DNA of 64,000 nucleotides from Steromphala cineraria. Its lineage: Eukaryota > Mollusca > Gastropoda > Trochida > Trochidae. The stretch covers positions 11,605,724 through 11,669,723 of the forward strand of contig OU744736.1 of NCBI GenBank assembly GCA_916613615.1, given 5' to 3'. Position numbers and translations under genes: made by a program. Below the pieces are notes generated by a model. It was not told the origin of the DNA and made no database searches. It was given only the letters and a program-made list of their open reading frames with translations. Shown here one piece after another: positions 24,541 to 36,076 of the stretch; position 1 is the first letter of the stretch; each line of letters opens with the position of its first letter.

Positions 24541-25309
24541 GGACAATCAAAAGTATCATTTGTGATCAGAGAAACACATAGTATAATACATTATGTGCCT
24601 TTGGTTGTTGAATTGAGTTCGTATCTCTGATTACAAAACTGTGAGATTAAACTGAACTTACAGCAATCATGCAGCAATCCATTCGAAACTTGTGACCCAT
24701 AGAGAAATGGCAAAACCATCATCAAGTATCAAATATATTGGTTATGCAATTATGTTACCAGATGGGCGGTACCGTTATACCCATACGATTCGTTTGAACA
24801 GTTACTTTGGAACATTTATTTAATTGCTTGCAACTCATTTATATTTGTATTTCGGTATCCATGTTTTATGTTATTTGAATAAACCTGTATAATGTGACAT
24901 CCCTGATTGTTTGATAACACTGCTTATCTAAATAGAAATACAACAAATACTCTACCGTGGCATATAGATACGTCAGACGTTGAGTTTTGGTTTTTCAGTC
25001 AAGGGAAGTTTAGCTCCTAAAACATGGTTGACACATTTTTTGTTGTATACATATGGAAATTAATCAAGCAACACCAAATTCAATTATTATCAAAATTCTA
25101 CAGAAATAACCTTAGGTACATCTTACGTCTTACAATTCTGACATCTCGGGGCAAAGCTTGATGTTCTCATAGTGACCCATGATGCACGTGCCGCATGCAT
25201 GACGCACGTGAAATGCCTAACTCTCAATATATTGAAAAGCAAATGTTTTCTGATTGCATTTACAATTCAAACTTGTTCAATATCATTTGAATATTCAGTC
25301 CCATTGTTC
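24541..25309. other. Spacer
   Basis: Two GCACGTG-containing motifs lie close together at 25183-25210. No gene or repeat identified. Confidence 0.35.
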
Positions 25310-25900
25310 ACATGGCACGACGACAACTCTCAAAGGCTACACGATGGCAAATAATTGGCATGAAAAATGACGGGACGTCCCTTATAGGTCTACAAACGAC
25401 AGATATCCAAATAGCTTGCACACCCTGTAGGAAACTAGGGGAAAGATCTTGGGAATATAGCATGTTGTAGAGGCAACACTTTATCTCTTGCAAGACAGAC
25501 GTGTTTGGAGGCAAAGACTATACGCAAACTTCCCCCACAATATTCAGGAGACAGCTGCTTTTGGTTGAGGATCAGTAATGGTATGGGGGTGCACTTCCGT
25601 GAATTGTCAGATGGACATCATTGATTATTTGATGGAACCGCAATGGTCTTCGGTACCAGCAAGTGATCTTTGACAGGGATCCATCCCACATTTTGATACC
25701 TCTTGGCAAAAGACCGATATTCATGGATGACAATGCCAGGCCACATAAACACCGTGTCGTAATCCGATTTTTGCAACAAATACGGCTAGCCATGAGTCCG
25801 GATATCTACCAAATTGAACATCTCTGGGACATTCAGGGCCGCCGTGTCACTTAACATATTGACTACCGCCTTGCTTGAGGAATGGAATTGTTCATGATAT
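25310..25900 (+). pseudogene. Dead Tc1/mariner-type transposase
   Basis: A degenerate plus-strand transposase. An N-terminal segment resembling MARRQLSKATRWQIIGMKN (a helix-turn-helix type start) begins at about 25315. The middle is frame-broken, with a recognisable VWGCTSVN near 25580. A C-terminal stretch at 25720-25835 contains DDNARPHKHRV, SPDIYQIEHLWD and so keeps traces of the second Asp and final Glu of a DDE catalytic triad. Several stops and frameshifts separate the pieces. It lies directly left of, but outside, the TA-flanked element at 25980-27172. Confidence 0.85.
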
Positions 25901-25979
25901 TATTGGTCATTAAGTTACTTCGTCAGTAAAAAGGGTTTTGCCTTAAATGTCTAACATGGCAATTCAATCTGTTTATCTA

Positions 25980-27172
25980 AACTGGCAGGCAAAAGAAAGT
26001 GAACACCTCTTTTAAATCACTATAATTATAAAACTATATATGGTAGAAGTTTGAGATAAGTTATATTGGATAGTTCATTCATTTTGGAAAACGTCAAAAA
26101 ACTTAAATGGTAATGTTTCATTAGCCAGTTTGGCACACAAGAAATCCAAAAGATGTAAGGATAAAAAAAACAAACCGAAACACGTTAATTTTAATTCTTT
26201 CTATTCCCTTAAGTCGTTCAATTTGTAAATTGTGCCAAATGAGTGCCATATGTGGTCGACTCGTGTGTCAGGCATTGTCAAATGCTCTGTCTGATCGAGA
26301 ATTAAAAATGTCTTATGACGTCACCTGACAGCTGTTTCTGTGTTCATTCAAAACCTGTATCGACGCTTGTTCATTAACTGGAGGGTATAGTTTGATTCTA
26401 ACACGCCATTATTGACCGTCTGACAGTTGTCCAATCGGCGACAAGTCTTGAGAAAACAGAAATTATTGTAAAGCTGTAACGTTGCAAGTCAAACCGACGT
26501 TGTCACAGCCATAATGACATTAGCCATACATCAAAGTTCAGCGGTCAGTACCTGTCTATTGAGCAGTCGAAAAACTTCGGATCTGTCAGTTCACGGTCTT
26601 CTGGTGCACGTGTGCATAGTGATACGTCGATCTATGGTGGTCGCCGTCAATGACGTCACTCAGAGATAGCGTTGGCGGCGGTCTAACGCAAACAGATATC
26701 AGTCTTCATGGGGCAAAAAGACCATTGTTTGTGTGTTCGGGTATGGTCAAATGTCTCCCCAACTCGGCTGTAATTTGACAACACATTTACATTAGAAGTG
26801 CAGGAACAACGGCGATTCTTGTAGCTTTGGTATCCATTGCCCATTTTTTGTCAAATTTCAGAAGTTATTCGAGTGTTTCTGGTGTTACTTTTTACGAGTT
26901 TTAGGTGTGTTTTTCACAGATGGGATGGCCAACATTAATAATGTGTAGCAATTTTACCTATGTGTCACGTGACTTTACACCAGTATGGAGGTCACGTGGT
27001 TATCAATATTTTCCAATTTTCTCCAAAATGTGTTAATCTGGTTTAAGTTCAACTTTTAAATTGAAAAGTTAATGTTAAGGCCCTGTGTATCCGATGCTTA
27101 CTGTCAACATCAATATTATCCAGTTTCCATAATTTCATTTTAAAAGTGTATACTTTCTTTTGCCTGGCAGTT
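25980..27172. mobile_element. TA-flanked inverted-repeat element, copy 2 (1.19 kb)
   Basis: The left end begins AACTGGCAGGCAAAAGAAAG and the right end is ACTTTCTTTTGCCTGGCAGT plus T. They are inverted repeats with homology extending past 30 bp, and TA flanks both sides (25978-25979, 27173-27174). The terminus is shared with 3112-3625. The interior contains relatively GC-rich sequence at 26260-26700 but no transposase reading frame, so it is a non-autonomous member or an internally replaced one. Confidence 0.7.
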
Positions 27173-27174
27173 TA

Positions 27175-28386
27175 GTACAAATGTTAACAAATAGTTATAT
27201 TTGGCGTTAGCACTGAAAGTGAAATCCGGACTAGTCATAAATACAGAGCATCCGATGTACCCAATTTGGATTTATTATCCTTTGTTACACGATATAGGTC
27301 TAAGATACATTCTTGAAAGCGTTAACTCTATGCATGAATTGATACATTCATGTGATGTGTCGCCTTTTGTTGTAGCCAATTACTGTTATACACATTCGCC
27401 TGGGGTGGCCCCTACGTGATACGTATTTAATATTGTGAAAAGAAACATTAAATCGAACAAAATTACAAAGTTAACAACTCCTTATTCAACAGTGTGACGT
27501 CACGGTGTAGATACTACACCAAGCGTTATAACGGTGATAGTATTTCATACGAAACATCGCACTCCTGCAAATTTTGTAAACATTCTTCCTTAATTATCTT
27601 AAAAAATCTAAATGCATTATCAAAGAAGAACTTACTATATACCAGATGTCAATCGGAAAAGGCAATAATGATAAAAGGTTTAAAAAATGTCAGTTCGTTG
27701 AAGCATTAAAGGAAAACGTTTGGTTTAAGGTGGTCATTTAAATCAACACTAAGTTTAAATGCCTAGATATGAAGAGATTATACCTTCATGTACGTTTCCA
27801 AGGATAATCTTTTATGAATAGAAAATTATTGAATATTTCAAAATAATAATCTAAAAGGTTTCCCCGTTTTTATTATTTAGTTTAAACTGGTATTGTTTTA
27901 AGATTGCTTTGGATAAAGATTTGTTCATTTTGGAAACGCAAGTAAAGGGAGAGAAAAAGACTAGATAAAATACATTAAAAAAAGTACATTACTTTCTTCA
28001 AATCCATTTGGCAGTTAGAACGCTCTAAAGTTTCATTTAAATAAGCCATATGGCTTGTTTGACGTCCTTCCGTGATATTGGAGACATTTAAACCACAAAT
28101 GTTATGTAAAGTGATAACATCTGTCCACACTTGGAGCGGATCAAACCTGTGAATAATCGAGCCATTGATTCTGTATCTCATCAGGCTTCATACTATATTT
28201 TGGTTTTAGGGTGTGGTCAATGTTACTGTTAACCATGACACATTACTACATGTTTCTGCATTTCTGCTATGAATTTGAATGGAAATGGTTGATTAGTTAA
28301 AACGTTATGAGCCAGACACAAATTGTAACGGACGGACGGTGCCCATTTTAATATCCCCATAATAATAATATGCCAGAGTGTCTCGG
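27175..28386. other. Spacer with one weak exon-like ORF
   Basis: The minus ORF 27975-28181 (68 codons) has balanced composition (FDPLQVWTDVITLHNICGLN), with an acceptor-like TTCACAG just upstream of its central part and a GTAATG donor-like site near its end. I do not recognise it, and it may be chance. Other ORFs here look random. Confidence 0.2.
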
Positions 28387-29693
28387 CACAGGGGAAGGCG
28401 GACGTCTACTCAGGACCTCTACTCAGGACTCAAGACGTCCTGACGCAGGGGAAGGCGAACCTCTACTCAGGACTCAAGACGTCCTGAAGCAGGCGAAGGC
28501 GGACCTCTACTCAGGACTCAAGACGTCCTGACACAGGGGAAGGCGGACCTCTACTCAGGATCATTACTCAAGACGTCCTGACACAGGGGAAGGCGGACCT
28601 CTACTCAGGACTCAAGACGTCCTGACACAGGGGAAGGCGGACCTCTACTCAGGACTCAAGACGTCCTGACACAGGGGAAGGCGGACCTCTACTCAGGACT
28701 CAAGACGTCCTGACACAGGGGAAGGCGGACCTCTACTCAGGATCATTACTCAAGACGTCCTGACGCAGGGGAAGGCGGACCTCTACTCAGGACTCAAGAC
28801 GTCCTGACACAAGGGAAGCGGACCTCTACTCAGGACTCAAGACGTCCTGTCGCAGGGGAAGGCGGACCTCTACTCAGGACTCAAGACGTCCTGACACAAG
28901 GGAAGGCGGACCTCTACTCAGGACTCAAGACGTCCTGTCGCAGGGGAAGGCGGACCTCTACTCAGGACTCAAGACGTCCTGACGCAGGGGAAGGCGGACC
29001 TCTACTCAGGACTCAAGACGTCCTGACGCAGGGGAAGGCGGACCTCTACTCAGGACTCAAGACGTCCTGACACTGGCGAAGGCGGACCTCTACTCAGGAC
29101 TCAAGACGTCCTGACACAGGGGAAGGCGGACCTCTACTCAGGACTCAAGACGTTCTGTCGCAGGGGAAGGCGGACCTCTACTCAGGAATCAAGACGTCCT
29201 GTCGCAGGGGAAGGCGGACCTCTACTCAGGAATCAAGACGTCCTGTCGCAGGGGAAGGCGGACCTCTACTCAGGATCATGACTCAAGACGTCCTGACACA
29301 AGGGAAGGCGGACCTCTACTCAGGACTCAAGACGTCCTGTCGCAGGGGAAGGCGGACCTCTACTCAGGACTCAAGACGTCCTGACACAGGCGAAGGCGGA
29401 CCTCTACTCAGGACTCAAGACGTCCTGACGCAGGGGAAGGCGGACCTCTACTCAGGACTCAAGACGTCCTGACACAGGGGAAGGCGGACCTCTACTCAGG
29501 ACTCAAGACGTCCTGTCGCAGGGGAAGGCGGACCTCTACTCAGGACTCAAGACGTCCTGTCGCAGGGGAAGGCGGACCTCTACTCAGGACTCAAGACGTC
29601 CTGACACAGGGGAAGGCGAACCTCTACTCAGGACTCAAGACGTCCTGTCGCAGGGGAAGGCGGACCTCTACTCAGGAATCAAGACGTCCTGAC
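28387..29693. repeat. 44-bp minisatellite, left part
   Basis: The unit is about 44 bp, running CAGGGGAAGGCGGACCTCTA, CTCAGGACTCAAGACGTCCT, GACA. It is markedly GC-richer than its surroundings and contains a GACGTC palindrome per unit. Variants include GTCGCAGG for GACACAGG, and a longer form with a 6-base insertion (CAGGATCATGACTCAAG, or CAGGATCATTACTCAAG) near 28560, 28740 and 29274. Spacing of the longer form indicates higher-order structure. Confidence 0.97.
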
Positions 29694-31394
29694 TGTCAGT
29701 TATTATCCCTATACACAAGAAAGGAGATCGCACAAACCCTGATAATTATAGAGGTATTTCCCTCATGAGTATATTGGGTAAAGTGTTCAACACTATCCTA
29801 AATAATCGACTTTCTAAGTGGTCGAATACGATTAATATTATCCCCGAATCGCAAGCTGGTTTTAGAAAACACTATTCAACATCAGACCACATATTTTCAC
29901 TGTTTGCACTCATACAGAAATCCTTATCTCGACGTAAGCGTAAGTTATATGTTGCATTTGTAGATTTCAAGAAGGCTTTCGATTCTGTTGATCGATCAAA
30001 ACTATGGTTCTGTATAAACAATTTAGGCATGAAGGGAAAGATGATCACGATGTTGAAATCAATGTATACAAATGTTAAAGCTTGTGTTCGTTGTGGTGAC
30101 CAGATGACTGATTTCTTTGATTGCCCATTAGGATTGAGACAAGGTTGTGTTCTCCGCCCTATTCTTTTTTCTTTCTTCATAAATGATCTTTATCACGATA
30201 TTGTTGCAAATGGAAAACATGGTGTCCAGATGTTTCCAGATTTATTAGAGATGTTTATATTGTTATTTGCTGATGATGTTGTTCTTATATCAGAATCTGT
30301 GGTTGGGCTACAAAACCAGTTGAATATTTTAGAACGCTACTCCAAAACATATAAGCTATCTGTTAATCTCGAAAAAACAAACATTGTTATTTTTAGAAAA
30401 GGTGGTCCAGTATCAAGGAATGAAAAATGGTTTTATGATAATCACCCAGTGATTGTTAGAAATAAATATACGTATTTGGGATTTATGTTTAACACAACAG
30501 CAAATTTGAAAAAATCTCTTGACGATTTAGCCTTAAAGGGAAAGAAAGCATTAATCAGTATGTTATCAATTATGCATAACTTTGGTGTTTTGACTCCAAA
30601 GATATTTTTTAAGCTGTTTGATTCTCAAATCAAACCAATTTTACTTTATAGCTCAGAGTTATGGGGACTCCAACGTTTTGAATGCATCGAAAAGATACAT
30701 TTATTGGCTTGTAAAAATTTCTTTGCGTTGGTCAGCAAACCCCAACATGTATGGTTTACGGAGAATGCGGTAGATTCCCATTATATATAAATTCTTATAT
30801 TAGATGTTTGAAATTTTGGTTGAAAATAATATGTATGCACGAAAATAGATTACCTAAAAAAGCCTATAATATGCTTGTACATTTAGACGACTTAGGTAAA
30901 ACAACATGGGCTTCAAACGTACGCAACCTATTATGTTCACATGGTTATGGTTTTGTGTGGCTGAGCCAGTCGGTTGGGAAAGTAGACCTCTTCCTTTATC
31001 GTTTTCAGGAGACAATCATTGGTATGTTTAACAAAGATTGGCAGTCGACATTAGACAATAGCTCGCGATATGATTCATATCGGATTTTTAAAACCCTTCT
31101 CCAACCCGAAAAATATTTACTGCACTTAACTTCTAAGAAGATGAGGTGTTCATTAATCCGATTTAGATTAGGACTATCAAACTTAATGATAAATGAAGGT
31201 AGACGTAAGTCGATTGATAGAAACAATAGAATATGCCCATTATGTAAAAATGGCATCGAAAACGAATTACACTTTTTATTTGTTTGCCAACAACTTGAAG
31301 ATTTGCGTAAACAGTATATCCCTGCTTGTTATCTTTCTACGACTTCTATCGTAGCGTTTAGAAAAATGTTGTCAACTGATGATTGTTCAATAAT
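29694..31394 (+). pseudogene. Truncated, frameshifted non-LTR retrotransposon (LINE) reverse transcriptase
   Basis: The RT domain is open from the left junction at 29696. SVIIPIHKKGD and NYRGISL are RT block 1. VAFVDFKKAFDSVD carries the first catalytic Asp. LRQGCVL follows, and FADDVV near 30267 is the catalytic box. A single-base deletion in the A run near 30737-30739 shifts the frame. The ORF resumes with MVYGECGRFPLYI and runs to a C-terminal CPLCKNGIENELHFLFVC finger (C-X2-C-X8-H-X4-C) at about 31234-31287, typical of LINE ORF2 C-termini. The endonuclease, 5' region, ORF end and 3' UTR are missing. The clade is undetermined. It lies wholly inside the 44-bp minisatellite, flanked by AAGACGTCCTGAC and AAGACGTTCTGAC. 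It cannot be autonomous. Confidence 0.92.
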
Positions 31395-32792
31395 AAGACG
31401 TTCTGACACAGGGGAAGGCGGACCTCTACTCAGGACTCAAGACGTCCTGACACAGGGGAAGGCGGACCTCTACTCAGGACTCAAGACGTCCTGACACAAG
31501 GGAAGGCGGACCTCTACTCGGGACTCAAGACGTCCTGACACAAGGGAAGCGGACCTCTACTCAAGACTCAAGACGTCCTGAAACAGGGAAAGGCGGACCT
31601 CTACTCAGGACTCAAGACGTTCTGACGCAGGGGAAGGCGGACCTCTACTCAGGATCATGACTCAAGACGTCCTGACACAAGGGAAGGCGGACCTCTACTC
31701 AGGACTCAAGACGTCCTGACACAGGGGAAGGCGGACCTCTACTCAGGACTCAAGACGTCCTGACACAAGGGAAGCGGACCTCTACTCGGGACTCAAGACG
31801 TCCTGACACAAGGGAAGGCGGACCTCTACTCAGGACTCAAGACGTCCTGACACAGGGGAAGGCGGACCTCTACTCAGGACTCAAGACGTCCTGACACAAG
31901 GGAAGCGGACCTCTACTCAAGACTCAAGACGTCCTGAAACAGGGAAAGGCGGACCTCTACTCAGGACTCAAGACGTTCTGACGCAGGGGAAGGCGGACCT
32001 CTACTCAGGATCATGACTCAAGACGTCCTGACACAAGGGAAGGCGGACCTCTACTCAGGACTCAAGACGTCCTGACACAGGGGAAGGCGGACCTCTACTC
32101 AGGACTCAAGACGTCCTGACACAGGGGAAGGCGGACCTCTACTCAGGAATCAAGACGTCCTGACACAGGGGAAGGCGGACCTCTACTCGGGACTCAAGAC
32201 GTCCTGACGCAGGGGAAGGCGGACCTCTACTCAGGACTCAAGACGTCCTGACACAAGGGAAGGCGGACCTCTACTCGGGACTCAAGACGTCCTGACGCAG
32301 GGGAAGGCGGACCTCTACTCAGGACTCAAGACGTCCTGAAGCAGGCAAAGGCGGACCTCTACTCAGGATCATGACTCAAGACGTCCTGACACAAGGGAAG
32401 GCGGACCTCTACTCAGGACTCAAGACGTCCTGTGGCAGGGGAAGGCGAACCTCTACTCAGGACTCAAGACGTCCTGTGGCAGGGGAAGGCGGACCTCTAC
32501 TCAGGACTCAAGACGTCCTGAAGCAGGCGAAGGCGGACCTCTACTCAGGACTCAAGACGTCCTGACGCAGGGGAAGGCGAACCTCTACTCAGGACTCAAG
32601 ACGTCCTGAAGCAGGCGAAGGCGGACCTCTACTCAGGACTCAAGACGTCCTGACGCAGGGGAAGGCGGACCTCTACTCAGGATCATGACTCAAGACGTCC
32701 TGACACAAGGGAAGGCGGACCTCTACTCAGGACTCAAGACGTCCTGTCGCAGGGGAAGGCGGACCTCTACTCAGGACTCAAGACGTCCTGAC
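31395..32792. repeat. 44-bp minisatellite, right part
   Basis: Same unit as 28387-29693, including the long-form GGATCATGACTCAAG units (near 31652, 32006, 32366, 32682). A block carrying CTACTCAAGACTCAAG and CCTGAAACAGGGAAAGG is duplicated about 356 bp apart (near 31575 and 31931), a higher-order unit of about eight monomers. The array resumes with AAGACGTTCTGAC, repeating the last 13 bases before the LINE fragment with one mismatch. Confidence 0.97.
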
Positions 32793-32799
32793 TGGAACA

Positions 32800-32934
32800 A
32801 GCAAGCCATGGTGGTGCGGCGCTTTAATTCAGTGTAGCATTGCACTCAAACTTTACTGCGTGTAGAAACAGTTCTCTGCTGCAGACAAAGTTGCTGAGAC
32901 CCTGCGGGGTTTCGAACCATGGACCTTTTGATCA
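32800..32934 (-). mobile_element. tRNA-derived SINE, copy 2, 5'-truncated (minus strand)
   Basis: Read on minus, it starts in the anticodon-arm region (CTGATCAAAAGGTCCATGGT). A B-box-like GGTTCGAAACC follows, then the shared body TTTGTCTGCAGCAGAGAACT. The A-box half of the tRNA head is absent. It sits between the 44-bp array and the start of segmental-duplication copy A. Confidence 0.8.
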
Positions 32935-33373
32935 GACCCATCACACATGAGGTCAAAACTAGTAAATCAATTCCTTAAGCTCGTTTTGTAGGGTGTTTTT
33001 TGTTTGTTTATCAATTTTCTGTTTGTATTGGTCTGTTTTCCTTTGCATTAATGTTCAGATCGACTTTAATATAGCCAGACAGAAATTGAGTCGTTCTTCC
33101 CTCACTTTGCTTTTCATTTCCCCCATCCTGTCGATAAAATATATTGTTTAGATTCTGCAATGCTTACAAACGCAGAATACAAGTCTTCTAACGACATATC
33201 AAAACGTGCAAAATGAAATAAAGCAACACAGAATTCAAGGCCTAAGAGTAATTGAAGGGTCCGGATGACGGGGTGTCAAGAAGGACTGTTAAATGCAACC
33301 TAGCTCTTCAAAATGACTCAACTTGGAATTTTCTGAAAGCTGAGATAATCCTCTATACCATGATATATGGAAT

Positions 33374-34297
33374 GACACCATTGAATTTGGTTGCAGAAAG
33401 ATTCGTCACCATGAAATCGCATTATTTTAAAGGTAACTGCAACCAAATTAGTTTTCCAAGAAAACACACGTTTCTTTCAAACAGAAGAGCCTGGGCTTGA
33501 AGGAATTTGGTTGCAGATGGAATATATGATGATTTGACAAGTGTTGAAGACTTACCTGTCTTTTAATTTACATTTCAATGACACATCAGCCACTTATCGA
33601 TCGCTAACGAGCCCGGTTTTCGATCATGTCACATCAGATTATGAAATCGTTTCTGACATTATGGATAGAAATATTTCACTGACCTTGATTATTTTAACAA
33701 TAACTATCATAAAGCATGTCATGGTAGTTACTTTTGACAGTCTTTGACCAAAAATAGCTCTAAATTTCATTTCTGTGTACAACGTGCTCCCGTAGCGAAT
33801 TCGAATCGTGTCAAATCTCAAAATGATTCTCATTGGCTTTAATTGCAAACTGATTTTGATAGAAAATAAACATCAATAAGTAAGTTTAACAAATAGTTTC
33901 TATCCAAAAACAGAACAAAATCAATCATAAATCAATAAATAGGAAATTTGAAAAATTGTTGGAAATGTTTGAGACTGAATCAACCAATTGAATGACACGT
34001 TACATATTACATGACATTACGTCACACACAATGCGGGAGGGAACCTGTCAAAATGGAACTGTGATTTGTTTTTTGTTTTCACGTCGAATAAGGTAAATTA
34101 TAAAACTCCTGCAACCAAACTTGTCTCTTTGCTGTTCAACAAGCAACTACAATCTCTGCTGTGTTTGTCAAGACACGAAAAATGATGGGTATTTGCTAGA
34201 AAATAATTTGGTTGCAGTTGCCTATAGGGACTGCAACCAAACTCGAAAATAGCTCGATTTCTTGTGATTATACGTTCTGCAACCAAACTCAAGGTTT
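33374..34297. mobile_element. 924-bp inverted-repeat element with TTTGGTTGCAG subterminal motifs
   Basis: Inserted in the left terminal repeat of the 6.9-kb element. The flanks TATGGAAT (33366-33373) and TATGGAAA (34298-34305) match 7 of 8. The ends share an inverted TTGARTTTGGTTGCAGAA core. The motif TTTGGTTGCAG or its complement occurs seven times: near 33388, 33436, 33504, 34112, 34209, 34232 and 34278, in both orientations and clustered towards the two ends. Subterminal repeats in both orientations plus an 8-bp duplication are typical of hAT-like elements. No transposase is encoded. Confidence 0.7.
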
Positions 34298-34334
34298 TAT
34301 GGAAATAAACTGAAGGACAAAAGTTAGTATAACG

Positions 34335-34583
34335 TTTTAAAAATTTAAATTTTGTAACATGGGTAGATTTTAAACATTGTAATTACGAAAACTAACTTTG
34401 CCCGGACTGAATGAATGTAACCAAATGCACATGATTTCACTGCGCATAATCACGTGACTCCTAGCACGTGAAAATGGTAAAACAGCTTACCATGTAAAAC
34501 ATCCATGATGCACGTGCAAGAAATTGGTATAAATCGGGTCGATGTACGCTCTCAGATCCCAGTTACTGAAAGCACACGTAAGA
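34335..34583 (+). other. Presumed 5' part of the Tc1/mariner element
   Basis: Sequence between the resumed outer terminal repeat (about 34298-34334) and the transposase start. It should contain the left end of the Tc1-like element, but I could not pair it with an inverted repeat downstream of 35663, so exact ends are unresolved. Confidence 0.35.
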
Positions 34584-35663
34584 ATGCCCAAGTTGACACA
34601 AATTCAGAGAGAGCGAGCCATAGGAATGAGGGATATGGGAGCTTCTCAAGCCCAAATTGCAAGAACTTTCAACTGTACCGCTGCAACAATCTGTAGGCTG
34701 TTTTCACGCTTAAGGCACACTGGTAGTACCCAGGACAGGCCAAGAAGTGGAAGACCACGTGTCACGACGCCCCCGGAGGACCGCTACATCCGGTCTATAC
34801 ACCTCCGAAACCGGTTCGTAACAGCGACGGCAACTGCGGCAACGGCCCTAAATCATCGCATCAGTCGACGCACAGTGACCAGACGATTACGTGAAGCGGG
34901 TATAAAAGCTTATCGGCCCTTCCGCGGAATGACCCTGACCCTAAGACATCGTCAAAACCGTCAGCAATGGGCACGGCAGGTATACAGATGGCAAGTGCGA
35001 CAATGGCAGCGTGTCCTCTTTTCCGATGAAAGTCGCTTCAAACTTTACCATTCTGATGGTAGGGAGAGGGTTTATCGTCGACGAGGTGAGCGTGTGACCA
35101 GACCTTGCATCAGAGAAGTCCCTGCATACGGAGGAGGCAGTGTAATGGTTTTGGGAGGGATCTATAGAGATCAGAAGACCCGTCTTGTCATCGTGAACGG
35201 CAATCTGAACGCACGAGGATACATCGCACAGATTCTGCAGCCTGTTGTGGTGCCTTTTGTTCACAACCAACCCCAAGGTGTCATGTTCCAACAAGACAAT
35301 GCGAGACCCCACACAGCCAGATTGACTCGGGACTTCCTGCAACAACAAAACGTCAATGTTCTGCCTTGGCCAGCGTTCTCACCGGATATGAACCCAATCG
35401 AACACCTATGGGATCATCTGGATAGACGAATCCGACGTCGCCCGCAACCTCCACAAAACAGACAACAGCTGGAGCAAGCACTGATCCAGGAGTGGAATCG
35501 GATTCCAAATTACGTAATTCGACGTTTGACAACGTCGATGAGGAGACGTTTGCGTGCTTGCATCGACGCAAGCAGGTGGCCACACACGTTATTAACTCTT
35601 TTGACAACAATAACGCAACTTGTGAATTGTAAACATTGTCTGCAGATATTCAACTGTTTTTGA
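34584..35663 (+). CDS. Tc1/mariner-family transposase, apparently intact
   Basis: A DDE transposase that would cut and rejoin its own element at TA sites in the nucleus. I start it at the internal Met at 34584 (MPKLTQIQRERA), the usual family start, rather than the upstream Met at 34542, giving 359 residues, within the normal 340-360. Residues 1-55 form a helix-turn-helix (AQIARTFNCTAATICRLFSR). A GRPR motif lies at 56-59, and a second HTH spans about 65-115. The catalytic triad is complete: D148 (LFSDES), D238 (QQDNARPHTA) and E273 (NPIEHLWD), with 34 residues between the last two (DD34E). There is no internal stop or frameshift. The C-terminal tail after RACIDAS departs from the common HTRY-type ending. 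Whether the element is still mobile depends on its ends, which I could not define. Confidence 0.95.
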   Translation: MPKLTQIQRERAIGMRDMGASQAQIARTFNCTAATICRLFSRLRHTGSTQDRPRSGRPRVTTPPEDRYIRSIHLRNRFVTATATAATALNHRISRRTVTRRLREAGIKAYRPFRGMTLTLRHRQNRQQWARQVYRWQVRQWQRVLFSDESRFKLYHSDGRERVYRRRGERVTRPCIREVPAYGGGSVMVLGGIYRDQKTRLVIVNGNLNARGYIAQILQPVVVPFVHNQPQGVMFQQDNARPHTARLTRDFLQQQNVNVLPWPAFSPDMNPIEHLWDHLDRRIRRRPQPPQNRQQLEQALIQEWNRIPNYVIRRLTTSMRRRLRACIDASRWPHTLLTLLTTITQLVNCKHCLQIFNCF

Positions 35664-36076
35664 AAATGGGAAATTGTGACCCCTAGTGTGTTTACCATTC
35701 AATATATCCGGAACTTTAATCGGTACAGCCCTGATTTTGTTGTTATTGTAATCCTAAATGATTGTTGATTATAATGTAGTAAAAAAATCCAATCTGATTA
35801 AAATACGATCTATTTGCTACACTACGCTACGCATGTAGATCTTACCATGCTCAGTTATAACAGCCGTCAGAGTATCCTTTGACTCAGGCAATCAGCGACT
35901 TTGCCCCGTAACTCGGGTTGCTGGTGACGGGCATTCATATCTAATCTTCAAAACTCGAAAAACGAACATTTCCGACTATTTCTAAATGTCGACAACAATG
36001 ATTTCCTGTCATGTCCGAATGAATAACTCAAACTGTGCTTTATATCGCTCCTATCAATTTGTTGGTCCAAAATCGT
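35664..36076. other. 3' flank of Tc1 element, then outer-transposon terminal-repeat sequence
   Basis: From about 35760, sequence such as CAATCTGATTAAAATACGAT and CACTACGCTACGCA is the inverted counterpart of 39885-39945. This shows the outer element's left arm resuming after the Tc1 insertion. Confidence 0.55.

Noticed and set aside
29872..30180. Minus ORF opposite the reverse transcriptase
   Set aside because: Antisense shadow of the LINE coding sequence.
34941..35610. Minus ORFs of 135 and 85 codons
   Set aside because: Antisense shadows of the Tc1/mariner transposase.
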